The position numbers and the translations under genes were made by a program. From JBFWML01 sp050251635 (lineage in GTDB: Bacteria; Campylobacterota; Campylobacteria; Campylobacterales; SZUA-545): a stretch of 36,452 bases of DNA. Location: positions 1 through 36,452 of the forward strand of contig JBFWML010000021.1 in the NCBI GenBank assembly GCA_050251635.1, given 5' to 3'. Positions 1 to 7,897 of this stretch are shown here, in pieces (position 1 is the first letter of the stretch; the number at the start of each line of letters is the position of its first letter). Under the pieces are notes generated by a model. The model made no database searches and was not told where the DNA came from. It saw only the letters and a list, made by a program, of their open reading frames with translations.

Positions 1-126
1 TGCGAAACTGGGCCCTCACCCTCTCTCAGCTGGCTATCTTTTTTGAGGGCAGGCTGGATGAGGCATTGGGGCTGTGATAGAATTCATGCACCTGTCGGGT
101 GGTGACACAGAATGTTGAAGGGTCCC
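1..126 (+). mobile_element. IS256-family insertion sequence, 3' end (partial)
   Basis: Bases 2-126 are the exact reverse complement of bases 36328-36452. The segment encodes a transposase C-terminus (3-77) followed by a 49-nt tail ending in GAATGTTGAAGGGTCCC, which reads from the outside as GGGACCCTTCAACATTCTG. That fits an IS256-type terminal inverted repeat. The identity stops sharply at base 126: the next bases are GCCGCC here and AAAAAA after the other copy, which places the IS outer edge. The rest of the element lies outside the contig. The flanking octamers of the two copies differ, so these are two independent insertions and not one duplication. Confidence 0.88.
3..77 (+). CDS. IS256-family transposase, C-terminal 24 residues (partial)
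   Basis: Frame 3 reads RNWALTLSQLAIFFEGRLDE and then ALGL and a TGA stop at 75-77. This matches the C-terminus characteristic of IS256/Mutator transposases (a W-x-L-x-QL-x-I-F-F-E-G-R-L pattern). The catalytic DDE domain is upstream of the window, so nothing can be said about whether the element is intact. The identical segment is encoded on the opposite strand at the other end. Confidence 0.85.
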   Translation, partial: RNWALTLSQLAIFFEGRLDEALGL

Positions 127-169
127 GCCGCCTGTGTTGGTGGGGTTTATTGCAGCTTTCCAGATCGCC

Positions 170-214
170 CTGAAAATCTGCGTGTCGGCAGTTCGATTCT
201 GCCCGGAGCCACCA
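170..214 (+). other. tRNA-Phe 3' fragment, probable att-site remnant
   Basis: The 45 bases give the 3' half of a tRNA: anticodon loop CTGAAAA (anticodon GAA, Phe), 3' anticodon-stem strand TCTGC, variable GTGTC, T-arm GGCAG-TTCGATT-CTGCC, acceptor strand CGGAGCC, A, and encoded CCA. The 5' half is absent. The bases before the loop (TCGCC) cannot pair with TCTGC, and no D-arm or GGCTCCG acceptor strand is found upstream. A duplication that starts in the anticodon loop and runs to the CCA is the usual att product of tyrosine-recombinase elements that integrate in tRNA genes. That origin is inference; the fragment itself is seen directly. Confidence 0.85.
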
Positions 215-454
215 CCTTTTCACCGCACCCCCTCCACATCGCATCATTAGACGTTTCTACCACTCTGGCGCAACTCTGCCTAATAATTCATAGGCCTTTC
301 TATTTTCCGAAACACCGTCCATACGCGCTACGTCCACTTTGCTTTGTACGCTTTCGAGTGGGCCGCAAGCCCGGTTTGGGGGCCACTTCTCAGAGTGATG
401 GCGGTCTGCTTTGAACAGCGCCGCCCCGTTCGAATCCAATGAGATAATGGGGTG
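215..454. other. Non-coding stretch, nothing assignable
   Basis: Between the tRNA fragment and the end of the ATPase gene I see only short open frames without a ribosome-binding site or family resemblance. A CGTTCGAATCC string near 428-438 resembles a T-loop, but no tRNA can be folded around it. It is probably decayed DNA at the edge of the former island. Confidence 0.5.
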
Positions 455-1642
455 CTAATACAAAAACCCCATCAACCACAAGGGTATTTGCTGTTCAAAC
501 CCCGTCTCGATATCATCGGCCAGCACAATCCCCGTTTCGCCTTTGAGCTGGCTTCTACCCTTAGATGCGCCGCCTATTTCAAACACCGTTTTGCCGTCCA
601 CTACAAAATCGCCCCGATCGTGATAATGCACCTCGTGGTTTAGCCCCACCTGCGACACAAAAAAGCTCTCTCTGATCGCGCCTTTGTTGGCATCGGCGCA
701 CAGAACCGCAAAAAGATTGGGGTTATCCAGCAGCAGTTTGTCGGGCTTATTCACCGCACGCATCCCTTCGCCGCCCCGGACGATATGAATCAAACTGCCC
801 GCATCCATCCGCTCCAGGTACTTTTGGAGCGTGGGCCACGAAGCACCCACGGCGGCGCTGAGTTTGGAGATGTTCAGCTCATAGGGGTTGCTCGCGCAAA
901 GCATATAGAGGATTTTTCTCAGCTTGTCCAGTTTGGACGGATCGATATGGTAGATGCTGCACAGATCCGAGTCGATCGTCAGGTTGATCACCTCTAGCAG
1001 CTTGGTGGGATAGTCCGGCAGTGATTCGCGAAAAAAGGGATAACAGCCGTACTCTAGGTAGTTTGCCATCTGCTCTAGCGGTCTAAGCTGGCGGACGATC
1101 CCGGCGGTAATATCCTCATGGTGCGCCACAATCGCTTGTAGCGGATAGGCGGGCAGCGAAAGCCCGGTTTGCAGTTCGCAAAACTCCCGTAGCGACAAAA
1201 CCCCCAGCGTATGAATCACGGCGCGTCTGGACAGGTCAGCCACCTGATGCTGTATTTGCAGCGCCGAAGAGCCGCTAAAAAGCACCTGCAAATCAAACAC
1301 ATCGTAAATCGCCTTCAGCTCGCGGGAGAAATCTTTGGCTTTGTGAATCTCGTCAAAAATCAGCACTCTGCCGCCACGGGCATAAAAACTCTCGGCCACT
1401 TCATACAAGCTCACGCCGCTCATGGCCGGGTGATCGCAGGCCGCAAAAAGCACCTTTGAAGCGGGCAGATTCAAACTGTGGGCGTACTGCAAAAGCAGCG
1501 TGCTTTTACCTGCGCCGCGCGCGCCCTTGATGCCGATCAGCTTGCTGCTAAAGTCGATCTTTTCGTACAGGTAGCGTTTGTACTCTGGAACAGGACGGGA
1601 GAGGATTTGGGTAGAGATTTTTTGCAGCGCAGAAATATCCAT
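455..1642 (-). CDS. AAA ATPase with DUF4143-like C-terminal region
   Basis: A 395-residue P-loop ATPase of the AAA_14/DUF4143 type. Walker A is GARGAGKST (residues 40-48) and Walker B is RVLIFDE (92-98). A sensor-like VLFSGSSA lies at 120-127, followed by the DLSRR...LSLREF segment typical of this family. The middle part looks like a winged-helix region. The C-terminal region carries GDFVVDG then FEIGG, the place where relatives have a PD-(D/E)XK-like fold; here the expected E-x-K reads E-I-G, so nuclease activity is doubtful. I chose the ATG at 1642 over a TTG two codons earlier because AAAGG lies seven bases upstream of it. The gene is next to the tRNA-Phe scar and may be cargo of the lost island. 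The cellular role of the family is not well defined. Confidence 0.85.
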   Translation of the reverse strand: MDISALQKISTQILSRPVPEYKRYLYEKIDFSSKLIGIKGARGAGKSTLLLQYAHSLNLPASKVLFAACDHPAMSGVSLYEVAESFYARGGRVLIFDEIHKAKDFSRELKAIYDVFDLQVLFSGSSALQIQHQVADLSRRAVIHTLGVLSLREFCELQTGLSLPAYPLQAIVAHHEDITAGIVRQLRPLEQMANYLEYGCYPFFRESLPDYPTKLLEVINLTIDSDLCSIYHIDPSKLDKLRKILYMLCASNPYELNISKLSAAVGASWPTLQKYLERMDAGSLIHIVRGGEGMRAVNKPDKLLLDNPNLFAVLCADANKGAIRESFFVSQVGLNHEVHYHDRGDFVVDGKTVFEIGGASKGRSQLKGETGIVLADDIETGFEQQIPLWLMGFLY

Positions 1643-1649
1643 CGCCAAG

Positions 1650-1720
1650 CCTTTATAAAATGTATTTTAGAATAATAGCTATTTATTATAAAATATGATT
1701 TATATAAAAATAGCAAAGGT
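1650..1720 (-). promoter_or_regulatory. AT-rich promoter region of the AAA ATPase gene
   Basis: This stretch is almost entirely A and T, in sharp contrast to its surroundings. Read leftward it contains a TATAAT (1685-1690) and, nearer the gene, the AAAGG ribosome-binding site at 1650-1654. No convincing -35 box has 17-bp spacing. Confidence 0.4.
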
Positions 1721-1729
1721 TTTACCCGT

Positions 1730-3829
1730 TTAGATCAGACTCAACCCCACCTTACCCTTTTCGCGATCGATCGCAATCACCTCGATCTGCGGCAGATATT
1801 GGTTTAGGGCAAGCACTTCCAGCGGGTGTTCGATGCGTTTGGCGCTCATTTTGGAAATATGGATCATCCCGTCGTTTTTTAGGCCAATATCCACAAATGC
1901 GCCAAAATCGGCGATATTGCGCACCACGCCGGAAACAAAACTGCCCACCTCAAGCATGGAAATATCGGTCATGCCCTCTTTAAACTGGATGGCGGGCAGC
2001 TCGGCACGCGGGTCGAAGCCGGGTTTTTGAAGCTCTTTGATGATGTCTTTTAGGGTCTCTTCGCCCACGCCCAGCTCTTTGGCTTTGGCCGCCGCGTCGA
2101 TGGCCGCTAGATCAAGCCCGATCAGCTTTTGGGCCACCGCGTAGCTTTCGGGGTGAATACCGGTGTTGTCCAGCGGGTTTTTCCCCTCTTTGATGCGGAT
2201 AAACCCGGCGGCCTGTTCGTAGGTTTTTTGGCCCAGCCCTTTGACCTTGAGCAGTTCTGCTTTGGCGGTAAAGGGGCCGTTCTCTTCGCGGTGGGCGATG
2301 ATGTTTTTGGCTACTTTCTCCCCTACGCCCGCCACATACGAAAGCAGCGAGAGCGACGCGGAGTTGATGTCCACGCCCACGCGGTTAACCAGATCCTGCG
2401 TCACGTCCGAAAGCTTTTTTTCCAGCAGCTTTTGATCAACATCGTGTTGATACTGCCCAATCCCCAGCGATTTGGGGTCAATCTTGACCAGCGCCGCCAT
2501 GGGGTCGCTCACCCGCGCGGCGATCGAGATGGCGCCCCGGATCGTCACGTCCAGATCGGGGTACTCCTGCGCGGCGATTTTGGAAGCGGAGTAAACCGAC
2601 GCGCCCGCTTCGGAGACCACGGTGTAACTCAGCTGCGCCCCCTCTTCTTGATTGAGCCGCGCAAAAAAGGCCTGCGTTTCGCGCGATCCCGTTCCGTTGC
2701 CGATCGCCACGCTGCCGATGCGGTAGCGTTTGACCAGTTCTAAAACCTTCTTTTTCGCGCCTTCGTAATCCTTTTGCGGCTCGGTGGGGTAGATGACCGC
2801 CGCTTCCAAAAACCGGCCGTTTTCGTCGATCACCGCCAGTTTGCAGCCGGTTCTAAAGGCCGGGTCCACCCCCAAAAGCACCCGCTTGGTTACGGGCGGC
2901 GTCATGAGAAGCTGGCCCAGATTTTTGCCAAAAACGTGGATAGCGGCCGCGTCGGATCGCTCTTTGAGATCGGCGTGAATCTCCCGCTCGATCGAAGGCA
3001 ACAAAAGCCGTTTCAGGCCGTCTTTGTAGGCCTCCAAGAGCAGTGTTTTGGAGCTTTGGGCGTTGCGCGGGATCAGAGTCTGGGCGATTTTCATTTCCAG
3101 CGCGGCGGTGTCCACGGTAATCTTGACGCTCAGTTCTTTCTCCTTAACGCCGCGCATCATCGCCAGATAACGGTGCGAAGGAATCCGCGCCACCCCCTGC
3201 GACTGCCCCGCAAAGTTTTTATACAGACCGTTTTCATCAAACTGTTTGCCCGCCTTGGCCTCCAGCAGACCCGTTCGGGCCATCACCATTCTCACCGCGT
3301 CGCGCTGGCGCGGATCGTCGGCGTAGCGTTCGGCCAGAATATCCTGCGCCCCGGCGATCGCCTGATCGATCGTCTCCACCGCGCCTTTCACAAACCCTTG
3401 GGCGCGGGTCTTAAACGCCTCGATCGAAAGCTGCGCGGATGCGAGCAGATCGGCCAACGGAGCTAGCCCCTGTTCGATCGCCGTGGCGGCGCGGGAGCTT
3501 TTTTTCTCTTTAAAGGGGCGGTAAATATCTTCCAACGCCCTGATCGTCGCGGCCTCTTCGATGCTCTTTTTCAAAGCCTCCGTCAGCACCGCGCGCTCTT
3601 CGATCAGCCGCGAAACTTCCGCCTTTCGTTGCAGCAGGTTCTTAGCGGCCGCATAGTGGGTTTCAAACTCCCGCAACACCTCATCGCTCGCCGCTCCGGT
3701 CATCTCCTTGCGGTAGCGGGCGATAAAGGGAACGGTGGCCCCTTCGTCGAGCATTTTGAGAATATTGGTCACATGGGTCCGGGACAATGCGGTTTTTTGG
3801 GTGAGCAGATCGATTAAAGTGTGTTGCAT
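1730..3829 (-). CDS. tex: Tex-family S1 RNA-binding transcription accessory protein
   Basis: A 699-residue Tex/YhgF protein, a nucleic-acid-binding factor linked to transcription. The Tex N-terminal helical region spans about 1-310, and a YqgF/RuvC-like domain starts at LLGVDPAFRTG (318-328). Helix-hairpin-helix motifs follow at 490-550 (GVGEKVAKNI and GLGQKTYEQA), and an S1 domain at about 627-699 (VSGVVRNIADFGAFVDIG). It ends directly after S1 and lacks the longer tail of the E. coli protein (773 residues). The ATG at 3829 is preferred over an upstream TTG because AAAAGGAACCC immediately precedes it and homologues begin with this short helix. It is monocistronic with its own -10 box. Confidence 0.95.
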   Translation of the reverse strand: MQHTLIDLLTQKTALSRTHVTNILKMLDEGATVPFIARYRKEMTGAASDEVLREFETHYAAAKNLLQRKAEVSRLIEERAVLTEALKKSIEEAATIRALEDIYRPFKEKKSSRAATAIEQGLAPLADLLASAQLSIEAFKTRAQGFVKGAVETIDQAIAGAQDILAERYADDPRQRDAVRMVMARTGLLEAKAGKQFDENGLYKNFAGQSQGVARIPSHRYLAMMRGVKEKELSVKITVDTAALEMKIAQTLIPRNAQSSKTLLLEAYKDGLKRLLLPSIEREIHADLKERSDAAAIHVFGKNLGQLLMTPPVTKRVLLGVDPAFRTGCKLAVIDENGRFLEAAVIYPTEPQKDYEGAKKKVLELVKRYRIGSVAIGNGTGSRETQAFFARLNQEEGAQLSYTVVSEAGASVYSASKIAAQEYPDLDVTIRGAISIAARVSDPMAALVKIDPKSLGIGQYQHDVDQKLLEKKLSDVTQDLVNRVGVDINSASLSLLSYVAGVGEKVAKNIIAHREENGPFTAKAELLKVKGLGQKTYEQAAGFIRIKEGKNPLDNTGIHPESYAVAQKLIGLDLAAIDAAAKAKELGVGEETLKDIIKELQKPGFDPRAELPAIQFKEGMTDISMLEVGSFVSGVVRNIADFGAFVDIGLKNDGMIHISKMSAKRIEHPLEVLALNQYLPQIEVIAIDREKGKVGLSLI

Positions 3830-3847
3830 GGGTTCCTTTTTGCGGCC

Positions 3848-3853
3848 ATTATA
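3848..3853 (-). promoter_or_regulatory. -10 box of tex
   Basis: ATTATA on the plus strand, so a perfect TATAAT facing tex, 19 bases before its ATG. No clear -35 box; this is typical of Campylobacterota sigma-70 promoters. Confidence 0.6.
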
Positions 3854-3873
3854 ACAGCCGCGATTCAAGCCCC

Positions 3874-3902
3874 TTGACGCGGGCGGTTTTTCGCTCTAGG
3901 AT
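3874..3902 (+). promoter_or_regulatory. Sigma-70 promoter of the 3929 membrane-protein gene
   Basis: TTGACG (3874-3879), a 17-bp spacer, then TAGGAT (3897-3902). This is one of only two promoters in the window with both boxes at ideal spacing. It is divergent from the tex promoter. Confidence 0.65.
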
Positions 3903-3928
3903 GGCGCACTTTATCTCTGGAGTCCGTC

Positions 3929-4522
3929 ATGTATTCGGCGCTCTGGCACACCATCAACCGCCACCCCCTGATGCAAGTTCATGCCGCCAGCCTCTTTTTG
4001 GTCGTTTATATCGACTGGATGCTGATGCCGCTGATTACCAAGTTTGAGGGCCTTTACCTGCCCATCTATATGATTGGCTTTTTTATGCTGCTTTCGGCCA
4101 GCGACGGCTTTATCCAGCCGCTGTTTAAGAAGATCCGGCAGCGTTATCTCTACCGTTTTTCCGCCGCGCTCGATACGGTGCAGCTCGCCTGCTACGCGCT
4201 GGCTTTTACCAGCCCGGAGCTGTTTACCTACGCCATGCTGACGCTCTTTACCGTTCAGGGCATCACCTTTGAGATTGCCCGCGTTCACACCACCGACTAT
4301 CTCACCACCTGGATCGAGGTCAAAGAGTATCTCATGACCCGATCGCTGATCATCAGCCTAGCCACCGTCACCGGCACCGGCTTTGCCATGCTTTTTGACC
4401 TGATCAGCGGCAATTTGACGGTGCTAATCGGCATTGCCGCCGTGCTGACGCTGGCCGCGATTGTTCTGCAGTTGCGGCTGGCAACGCTTTTTAAGCGCTT
4501 TTCGCCGCAAGAGGGGTTATAG
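3929..4522 (+). CDS. Multi-pass inner-membrane protein of unknown function
   Basis: 197 residues with about five hydrophobic segments: roughly 17-38, 45-65, 85-112, 135-155 and 160-182. A charged cytoplasmic-looking loop KKIRQRYLYR lies between the second and third. I do not recognise a family or catalytic motif. TGGAG lies eleven bases before the ATG, next to a strong promoter. The next gene begins 27 bases after the stop, so the two may be co-transcribed. Confidence 0.75.
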   Translation: MYSALWHTINRHPLMQVHAASLFLVVYIDWMLMPLITKFEGLYLPIYMIGFFMLLSASDGFIQPLFKKIRQRYLYRFSAALDTVQLACYALAFTSPELFTYAMLTLFTVQGITFEIARVHTTDYLTTWIEVKEYLMTRSLIISLATVTGTGFAMLFDLISGNLTVLIGIAAVLTLAAIVLQLRLATLFKRFSPQEGL

Positions 4523-4549
4523 TTTGACAAACCGCTTTAGGAGGAAACC

Positions 4550-5086
4550 ATGAAAAAAATTCTGCTGTGGGCCGCCGTTTTTGCCCTGCTGAGCGCCGCG
4601 CACGCCAATGATCGGCTCGACCGGTTCTATAAAACCGGAAAAATCCGCACGATCGATACGCTGTACGAAGTGCACAAACTCAACCCCGAAGCGGGCAGTC
4701 TGCACGTGGATTATTCCGACAAGGCCTACCTGGTTAAAACCCGCCTCAAGGAGACGCTGGCCCAAATGGACGCGCCCACCCGCGAAAACTACCTCAAAAC
4801 CATTCCCGAGGGCGGTTATCTGACGCTCTTTATCCCCCGCCCGGTCGTCACCGCGCCGGAGGTTCGCTGGTTTTTGTTTGAGGTGTTCGACGAAGAGGGC
4901 AACACGCTCAGCAAAGGCCGCAGCAACGCCACGCTGGATGTGGGTGATAGCGCCGGCGAAGGCAAAAGCCGCTGGATCGCCGTGCAAACCATTGCGCTGC
5001 CCAAAAAGGTCACCTCCAGGCTAACCGTCGAGGTGGTGGGCGAAACCTGCGCCGAGACCCAGCGTTTTGTGATTACGCGGCTATAA
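4550..5086 (+). CDS. Exported protein of unknown function
   Basis: 178 residues. A classic signal peptide covers residues 1-19 (MKK, hydrophobic core, then AHA before NDRLD), so the mature protein should be periplasmic or secreted. The mature part is mixed alpha/beta and has one cysteine near the C-terminus (GETCAE). I see no known domain. AGGAGG is placed six bases before the ATG. The stop codon overlaps the -10 box of ppnP. Confidence 0.75.
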   Translation: MKKILLWAAVFALLSAAHANDRLDRFYKTGKIRTIDTLYEVHKLNPEAGSLHVDYSDKAYLVKTRLKETLAQMDAPTRENYLKTIPEGGYLTLFIPRPVVTAPEVRWFLFEVFDEEGNTLSKGRSNATLDVGDSAGEGKSRWIAVQTIALPKKVTSRLTVEVVGETCAETQRFVITRL

Positions 5087-5087
5087 T
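5082..5087 (+). promoter_or_regulatory. -10 box of ppnP
   Basis: TATAAT overlapping the TAA stop of the preceding gene, in the context GGCTATAATCGCGC. Almost the same string precedes the next gene (5461-5470). Confidence 0.55.
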
Positions 5088-5117
5088 CGCGCTTTTATTT
5101 TTAACCGGGAGAACACG

Positions 5118-5432
5118 ATGGATCGTTTCGAAAACGTCACCGCAATCAAAGCCGCCAACATCTACCATGGCGGCAAAGTCACCAGCCGCACGCTGCTTTT
5201 TAAGGACGGCAGCAAAAAGACCTTGGGCATTATGCTGCCCGGCGACTACGACTTCGGCACCGATCAAGCCGAAGAGATGGAAATCTTAAACGGCGAGCTG
5301 GAGGTGTTATTGCCCGGCAACCCCAACTGGCAGAGCATTAAAGGGCCGCAGACCTTTCACGTTCCGGCCCGCGCCCGTTTTGGACTGAAGGTTAAAACCG
5401 TCACCGATTACTGCTGCAGTTATCTGGACTGA
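5118..5432 (+). CDS. ppnP: Pyrimidine/purine nucleoside phosphorylase PpnP
   Basis: 104 residues, the full length of the DUF1255/YaiE family, a small cupin that phosphorolyses nucleosides to free base plus ribose-1-phosphate. Recognisable blocks are VYHGG-like IYHGGKVTSR, KTLGIMLPGDYDFGTD, MEILNGELEV and the C-terminal FHVPARARFGLKV...DYCCSYL. It acts in the cytoplasm in nucleoside salvage. It has its own -10 box and GGGAGA before the ATG. Nothing unusual is seen. Confidence 0.93.
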   Translation: MDRFENVTAIKAANIYHGGKVTSRTLLFKDGSKKTLGIMLPGDYDFGTDQAEEMEILNGELEVLLPGNPNWQSIKGPQTFHVPARARFGLKVKTVTDYCCSYLD

Positions 5433-5462
5433 GTTTGCGCAGCCGCTACACACGGCGGCGGC

Positions 5463-5468
5463 TATAAT
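5463..5468 (+). promoter_or_regulatory. -10 box of the HMA-domain gene
   Basis: TATAAT just before GGGCAAATTCCTTCAAGGAGG. A short GC-rich inverted repeat (AGCCGC at 5441-5446, GCGGCT at 5458-5463) abuts it and could end ppnP transcripts, but no T-run follows. Confidence 0.5.
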
Positions 5469-5495
5469 CGGGCAAATTCCTTCAAGGAGGACGTC

Positions 5496-5771
5496 ATGAC
5501 CTTAGAGGTACTCAACATCAAGTGCGGCGGCTGCGCCAACACCATCACCAAGAAGCTTTCCGAGCAGTTTCAGGGCGTGGTCGTTGACGTGGAGGGCGGT
5601 AAAGTAACGGCAGAAGTTCACGGCGAAGCCGAAGTAACCAAACTGCGCGAAAGTCTCAAAAAGATGGGCTATCCCCCGGCCGATGAGGCGATCGGCGGCT
5701 TTGAGGGCGGCGTGGCCAAGGCCAAAAGTTTTGTCTCCTGCGCCGTGGGACGCCTGACGCCCAAGGCCTGA
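5496..5771 (+). CDS. Heavy-metal-associated (HMA) domain protein, copper-chaperone type
   Basis: 91 residues. A single ferredoxin-like HMA domain fills about 1-68, with the metal-binding motif C10-G-G-C13 in the first loop (KCGGCANT). The usual family form is M-x-C-x-x-C. A short tail of about 23 residues follows. Relatives carry Cu(I) or a similar soft metal to P-type ATPases or periplasmic acceptors, but no metal ATPase is nearby. AAGGAGG sits five bases before the ATG. Confidence 0.85.
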   Translation: MTLEVLNIKCGGCANTITKKLSEQFQGVVVDVEGGKVTAEVHGEAEVTKLRESLKKMGYPPADEAIGGFEGGVAKAKSFVSCAVGRLTPKA

Positions 5772-5783
5772 GAGCCCCCGTGA

Positions 5784-5789
5784 TATAAT
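5784..5789 (+). promoter_or_regulatory. -10 box of the PgbA-like gene
   Basis: TATAAT in GATATAATCGCC, 25 bases before a TTG start. Confidence 0.5.
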
Positions 5790-5814
5790 CGCCTTTTTTA
5801 TAAAGGACTCTTTT

Positions 5815-6528
5815 TTGAAAAAAGCGATTGCAGGGGTTTTGGGATTGTGCGCCTTTCTTTATGCCGCGCCGATCGAAGGACGGGTCAGCGAAGCGGCGGG
5901 CGAACGTATTGTTGCCTCGCTTCCCGGGGCCAAGGTGGGCCAAAGCGCCATTGTTCTTTACCGCTACGAAGGGGGCGAAGCCATCAGCCGCGAGTGCGTG
6001 GTGGCCGACGCCGATCGCGGTGAGCTGATCTGCCGCCCCTTTGAGCAGTTCGATCAGGATTCGGTTCCTAAAGTCATCTTGCCCGTCAAGCCCGGCGATC
6101 GCGTCATTGCCGGACCGCTGAGTGCCACCGCGCTTATTATCGCCCCCTCGGCGGGCCGCTATGTGCGCGTACAGGACCGCCACAAAAACTACCGCTTTAT
6201 CCACCCCGATCTTTTCGCCGCCCAGCTCACCAAGGCGGACAATCCCGTCCCCAAGACCGAAGCGTTCAAGACCTTTTGCGACGCGTGGATGGTCGGCACG
6301 CTGATCTTTGCGCTCAAAGACGGCGACTGGATTGTGGATTGCCAAAGCTTTACGGCACTGGCGTTTCATGCCGACACCCCCGTAACCGAAGAGGCCGCCA
6401 AACCCTTTTACCATCGGCTTGATCCGATCGAACGCGGCTTTTTTAGCTGGGGCACACCCAAAACGATCGCGGATTTTGATGCCCACTACCAAAGCCTGAT
6501 CCAAAAGGAGTTCCATGCTCAGCGCTGA
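5815..6528 (+). CDS. Plasminogen-binding N-terminal-domain (PgbA_N) family protein
   Basis: 237 residues with a signal peptide at about 1-18 (MKKAIAGVLG... ending in YAA). The whole mature part matches the PgbA/PgbB N-terminal domain known from Helicobacter and found throughout Campylobacterota. Conserved blocks are VGQSAIVLYRY, PVKPGDRVIAG, ALIIAPS and FIHPDLFAA. It lacks the lysine-rich C-terminal tail that gives the Helicobacter proteins plasminogen binding, so the name describes homology only. The start is a TTG, supported by AAAGGA upstream and by the signal peptide. The end overlaps glcD by 14 bases, which suggests translational coupling. Confidence 0.85.
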   Translation: MKKAIAGVLGLCAFLYAAPIEGRVSEAAGERIVASLPGAKVGQSAIVLYRYEGGEAISRECVVADADRGELICRPFEQFDQDSVPKVILPVKPGDRVIAGPLSATALIIAPSAGRYVRVQDRHKNYRFIHPDLFAAQLTKADNPVPKTEAFKTFCDAWMVGTLIFALKDGDWIVDCQSFTALAFHADTPVTEEAAKPFYHRLDPIERGFFSWGTPKTIADFDAHYQSLIQKEFHAQR

Positions 6529-7897
6529 ACATATCGAAGCCCTTAGCCGTATTGTCGGAAACGATAACTGCTTTGCCGACAAAGCCCACCGCCTCGCCTA
6601 CGCCTACGACGCCACCCGCCAAAGCCTGCAGCCCGACGCGGTGGTTTTCCCCCGCAGCGAAGCGGATGTGCAGGCGATTTTGAGTTACTGCAACAGCCGT
6701 AAAATTCCCGTGGTCGCGCGGGGTGCGGGCAGCGGCTTTACCGGCGGCGCGCTGGCGGCGCAGGGCGGCATTGTGCTGGCGATGGAAAAACATATGAATC
6801 AGATTCTTGAGATCGATATGGAAAACCTCGTCGCCCGCGTTCAACCCGGCGTGATCAATATGGATTTTCAAAAGGCGGTCGAAGAGTTGGGGCTCTTTTA
6901 TCCACCCGATCCGGCCAGTCAGGAGTATTCGACGCTGGGCGGCAATGTCAGCGAAAACGCAGGCGGTATGCGGGCGGCCAAATACGGCATCACCAAAGAT
7001 TACGTCATGGCGTTGCGGGCGGTGCTGCCCAACGGCGAGGTGATCCGCGCGGGTAAAAAAACGATCAAAGACGTGGCGGGCTACAACGTGGCGGGGATTT
7101 TGATCGCCTCCGAAGGAACGCTGGCGGTCATTACGGAAATTACGCTTAAACTCCTGCCCAAACCCAAACTGAGCCAGACCGCGATGGGCATCTTCCCCAG
7201 CGTGGAAGCGGCGATGAACGCCACCTTTAAAACGTTTGCGGCGGGGGTCAGCCCCGTGGCGATGGAGTTTTTGGACAATATGACCATCCGCGCGGTGGAG
7301 GCCACCTTCAAAAAGGGGTTGCCCGTCGATGCCGGGGCGATTTTGATTACCGATGTGGACGGCAACGTGCCCGAGGACTTGGCGTGGCAGCTCGAGCAGC
7401 TTGAGGCGGTTTTTAAAGCCAACGGCGCAACCACCTTTTATAAAGCCAAAACCCCCGAAGAGGCGGCGGCGATCTGGTTTTCGCGCCGTAACGCCAGCCC
7501 CAGCCTGAAGTTTTACGGCCCCACCAAACTCAACGAAGATATCACCGTGCCGCGCAGCCAACTGCCCGAACTGCTGCGGCGGATCGAAAAGATCGGCAAG
7601 CATTACGACCACCCCATTCCCTGCTTTGGCCACACGGGCGACGGCAACGTGCATGTCAACGTGATGACCAATAAGCTTGATGCGGTCAAATACCACAACG
7701 CCGAGCGGGCGATCCACGAGATTTTCGAAGCGGCGGTGGATTTGGGCGGTACGCTCAGCGGCGAGCACGGCATTGGTCTAAGCAAAGCACCCTTTATGAC
7801 GATGGCCTTTACCGAAAGCGAAATGAATCTCTTTCGCACGCTCAAAACGGCCTTTGACCCCAACAATATCCTCAACCCGGGCAAAATGGGCCTCTAA
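6515..7897 (+). CDS. glcD: FAD-linked oxidase, glycolate oxidase subunit GlcD type
   Basis: 460 residues. The PCMH-type FAD domain comes first: VVARGAGSGFTGGAL at about 67-80 binds the pyrophosphate, and STLGGNVSENAGG follows. The substrate/C-terminal domain has GHTGDGNVHVN and GEHGIGLSK, which carry catalytic and metal ligands of the GlcD/D-lactate dehydrogenase family. It oxidises a 2-hydroxy acid such as glycolate or D-lactate and passes electrons to a partner. GlcE and GlcF partners are not in this window. AAGGAG precedes the ATG inside the previous gene, and the stop overlaps the next start (TAATG). Confidence 0.9.
   Translation: MLSAEHIEALSRIVGNDNCFADKAHRLAYAYDATRQSLQPDAVVFPRSEADVQAILSYCNSRKIPVVARGAGSGFTGGALAAQGGIVLAMEKHMNQILEIDMENLVARVQPGVINMDFQKAVEELGLFYPPDPASQEYSTLGGNVSENAGGMRAAKYGITKDYVMALRAVLPNGEVIRAGKKTIKDVAGYNVAGILIASEGTLAVITEITLKLLPKPKLSQTAMGIFPSVEAAMNATFKTFAAGVSPVAMEFLDNMTIRAVEATFKKGLPVDAGAILITDVDGNVPEDLAWQLEQLEAVFKANGATTFYKAKTPEEAAAIWFSRRNASPSLKFYGPTKLNEDITVPRSQLPELLRRIEKIGKHYDHPIPCFGHTGDGNVHVNVMTNKLDAVKYHNAERAIHEIFEAAVDLGGTLSGEHGIGLSKAPFMTMAFTESEMNLFRTLKTAFDPNNILNPGKMGL

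Noticed and set aside
127..214. Complete tRNA-Phe gene
   Set aside because: The 43 bases before the anticodon loop cannot form an acceptor 5' strand, D-arm or 5' anticodon stem, so only a 3' fragment is present.
26..247. 73-residue minus-strand frame across the IS end and tRNA fragment
   Set aside because: It contains RAESNCRHADFQ, the well-known spurious translation of the antisense of a tRNA 3' half. Not a gene.
428..450. Possible second tRNA (CGTTCGAATCC string)
   Set aside because: No matching T-stem, anticodon arm or acceptor stem can be folded around it.
2129..3466. Two 200-residue plus-strand frames inside tex
   Set aside because: Shadows of the tex gene with low-complexity composition and no ribosome-binding site or motifs.
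5441..5463. Rho-independent terminator after ppnP
   Set aside because: Only a 6-bp inverted repeat (AGCCGC/GCGGCT) with an 11-base loop, no T-tract, and it overlaps the next -10 box.
6443..7768. 441-codon open frame opposite glcD
   Set aside because: The antisense frame stays open because of GC-rich third positions. It has no family resemblance, and the plus strand encodes a clear oxidase.
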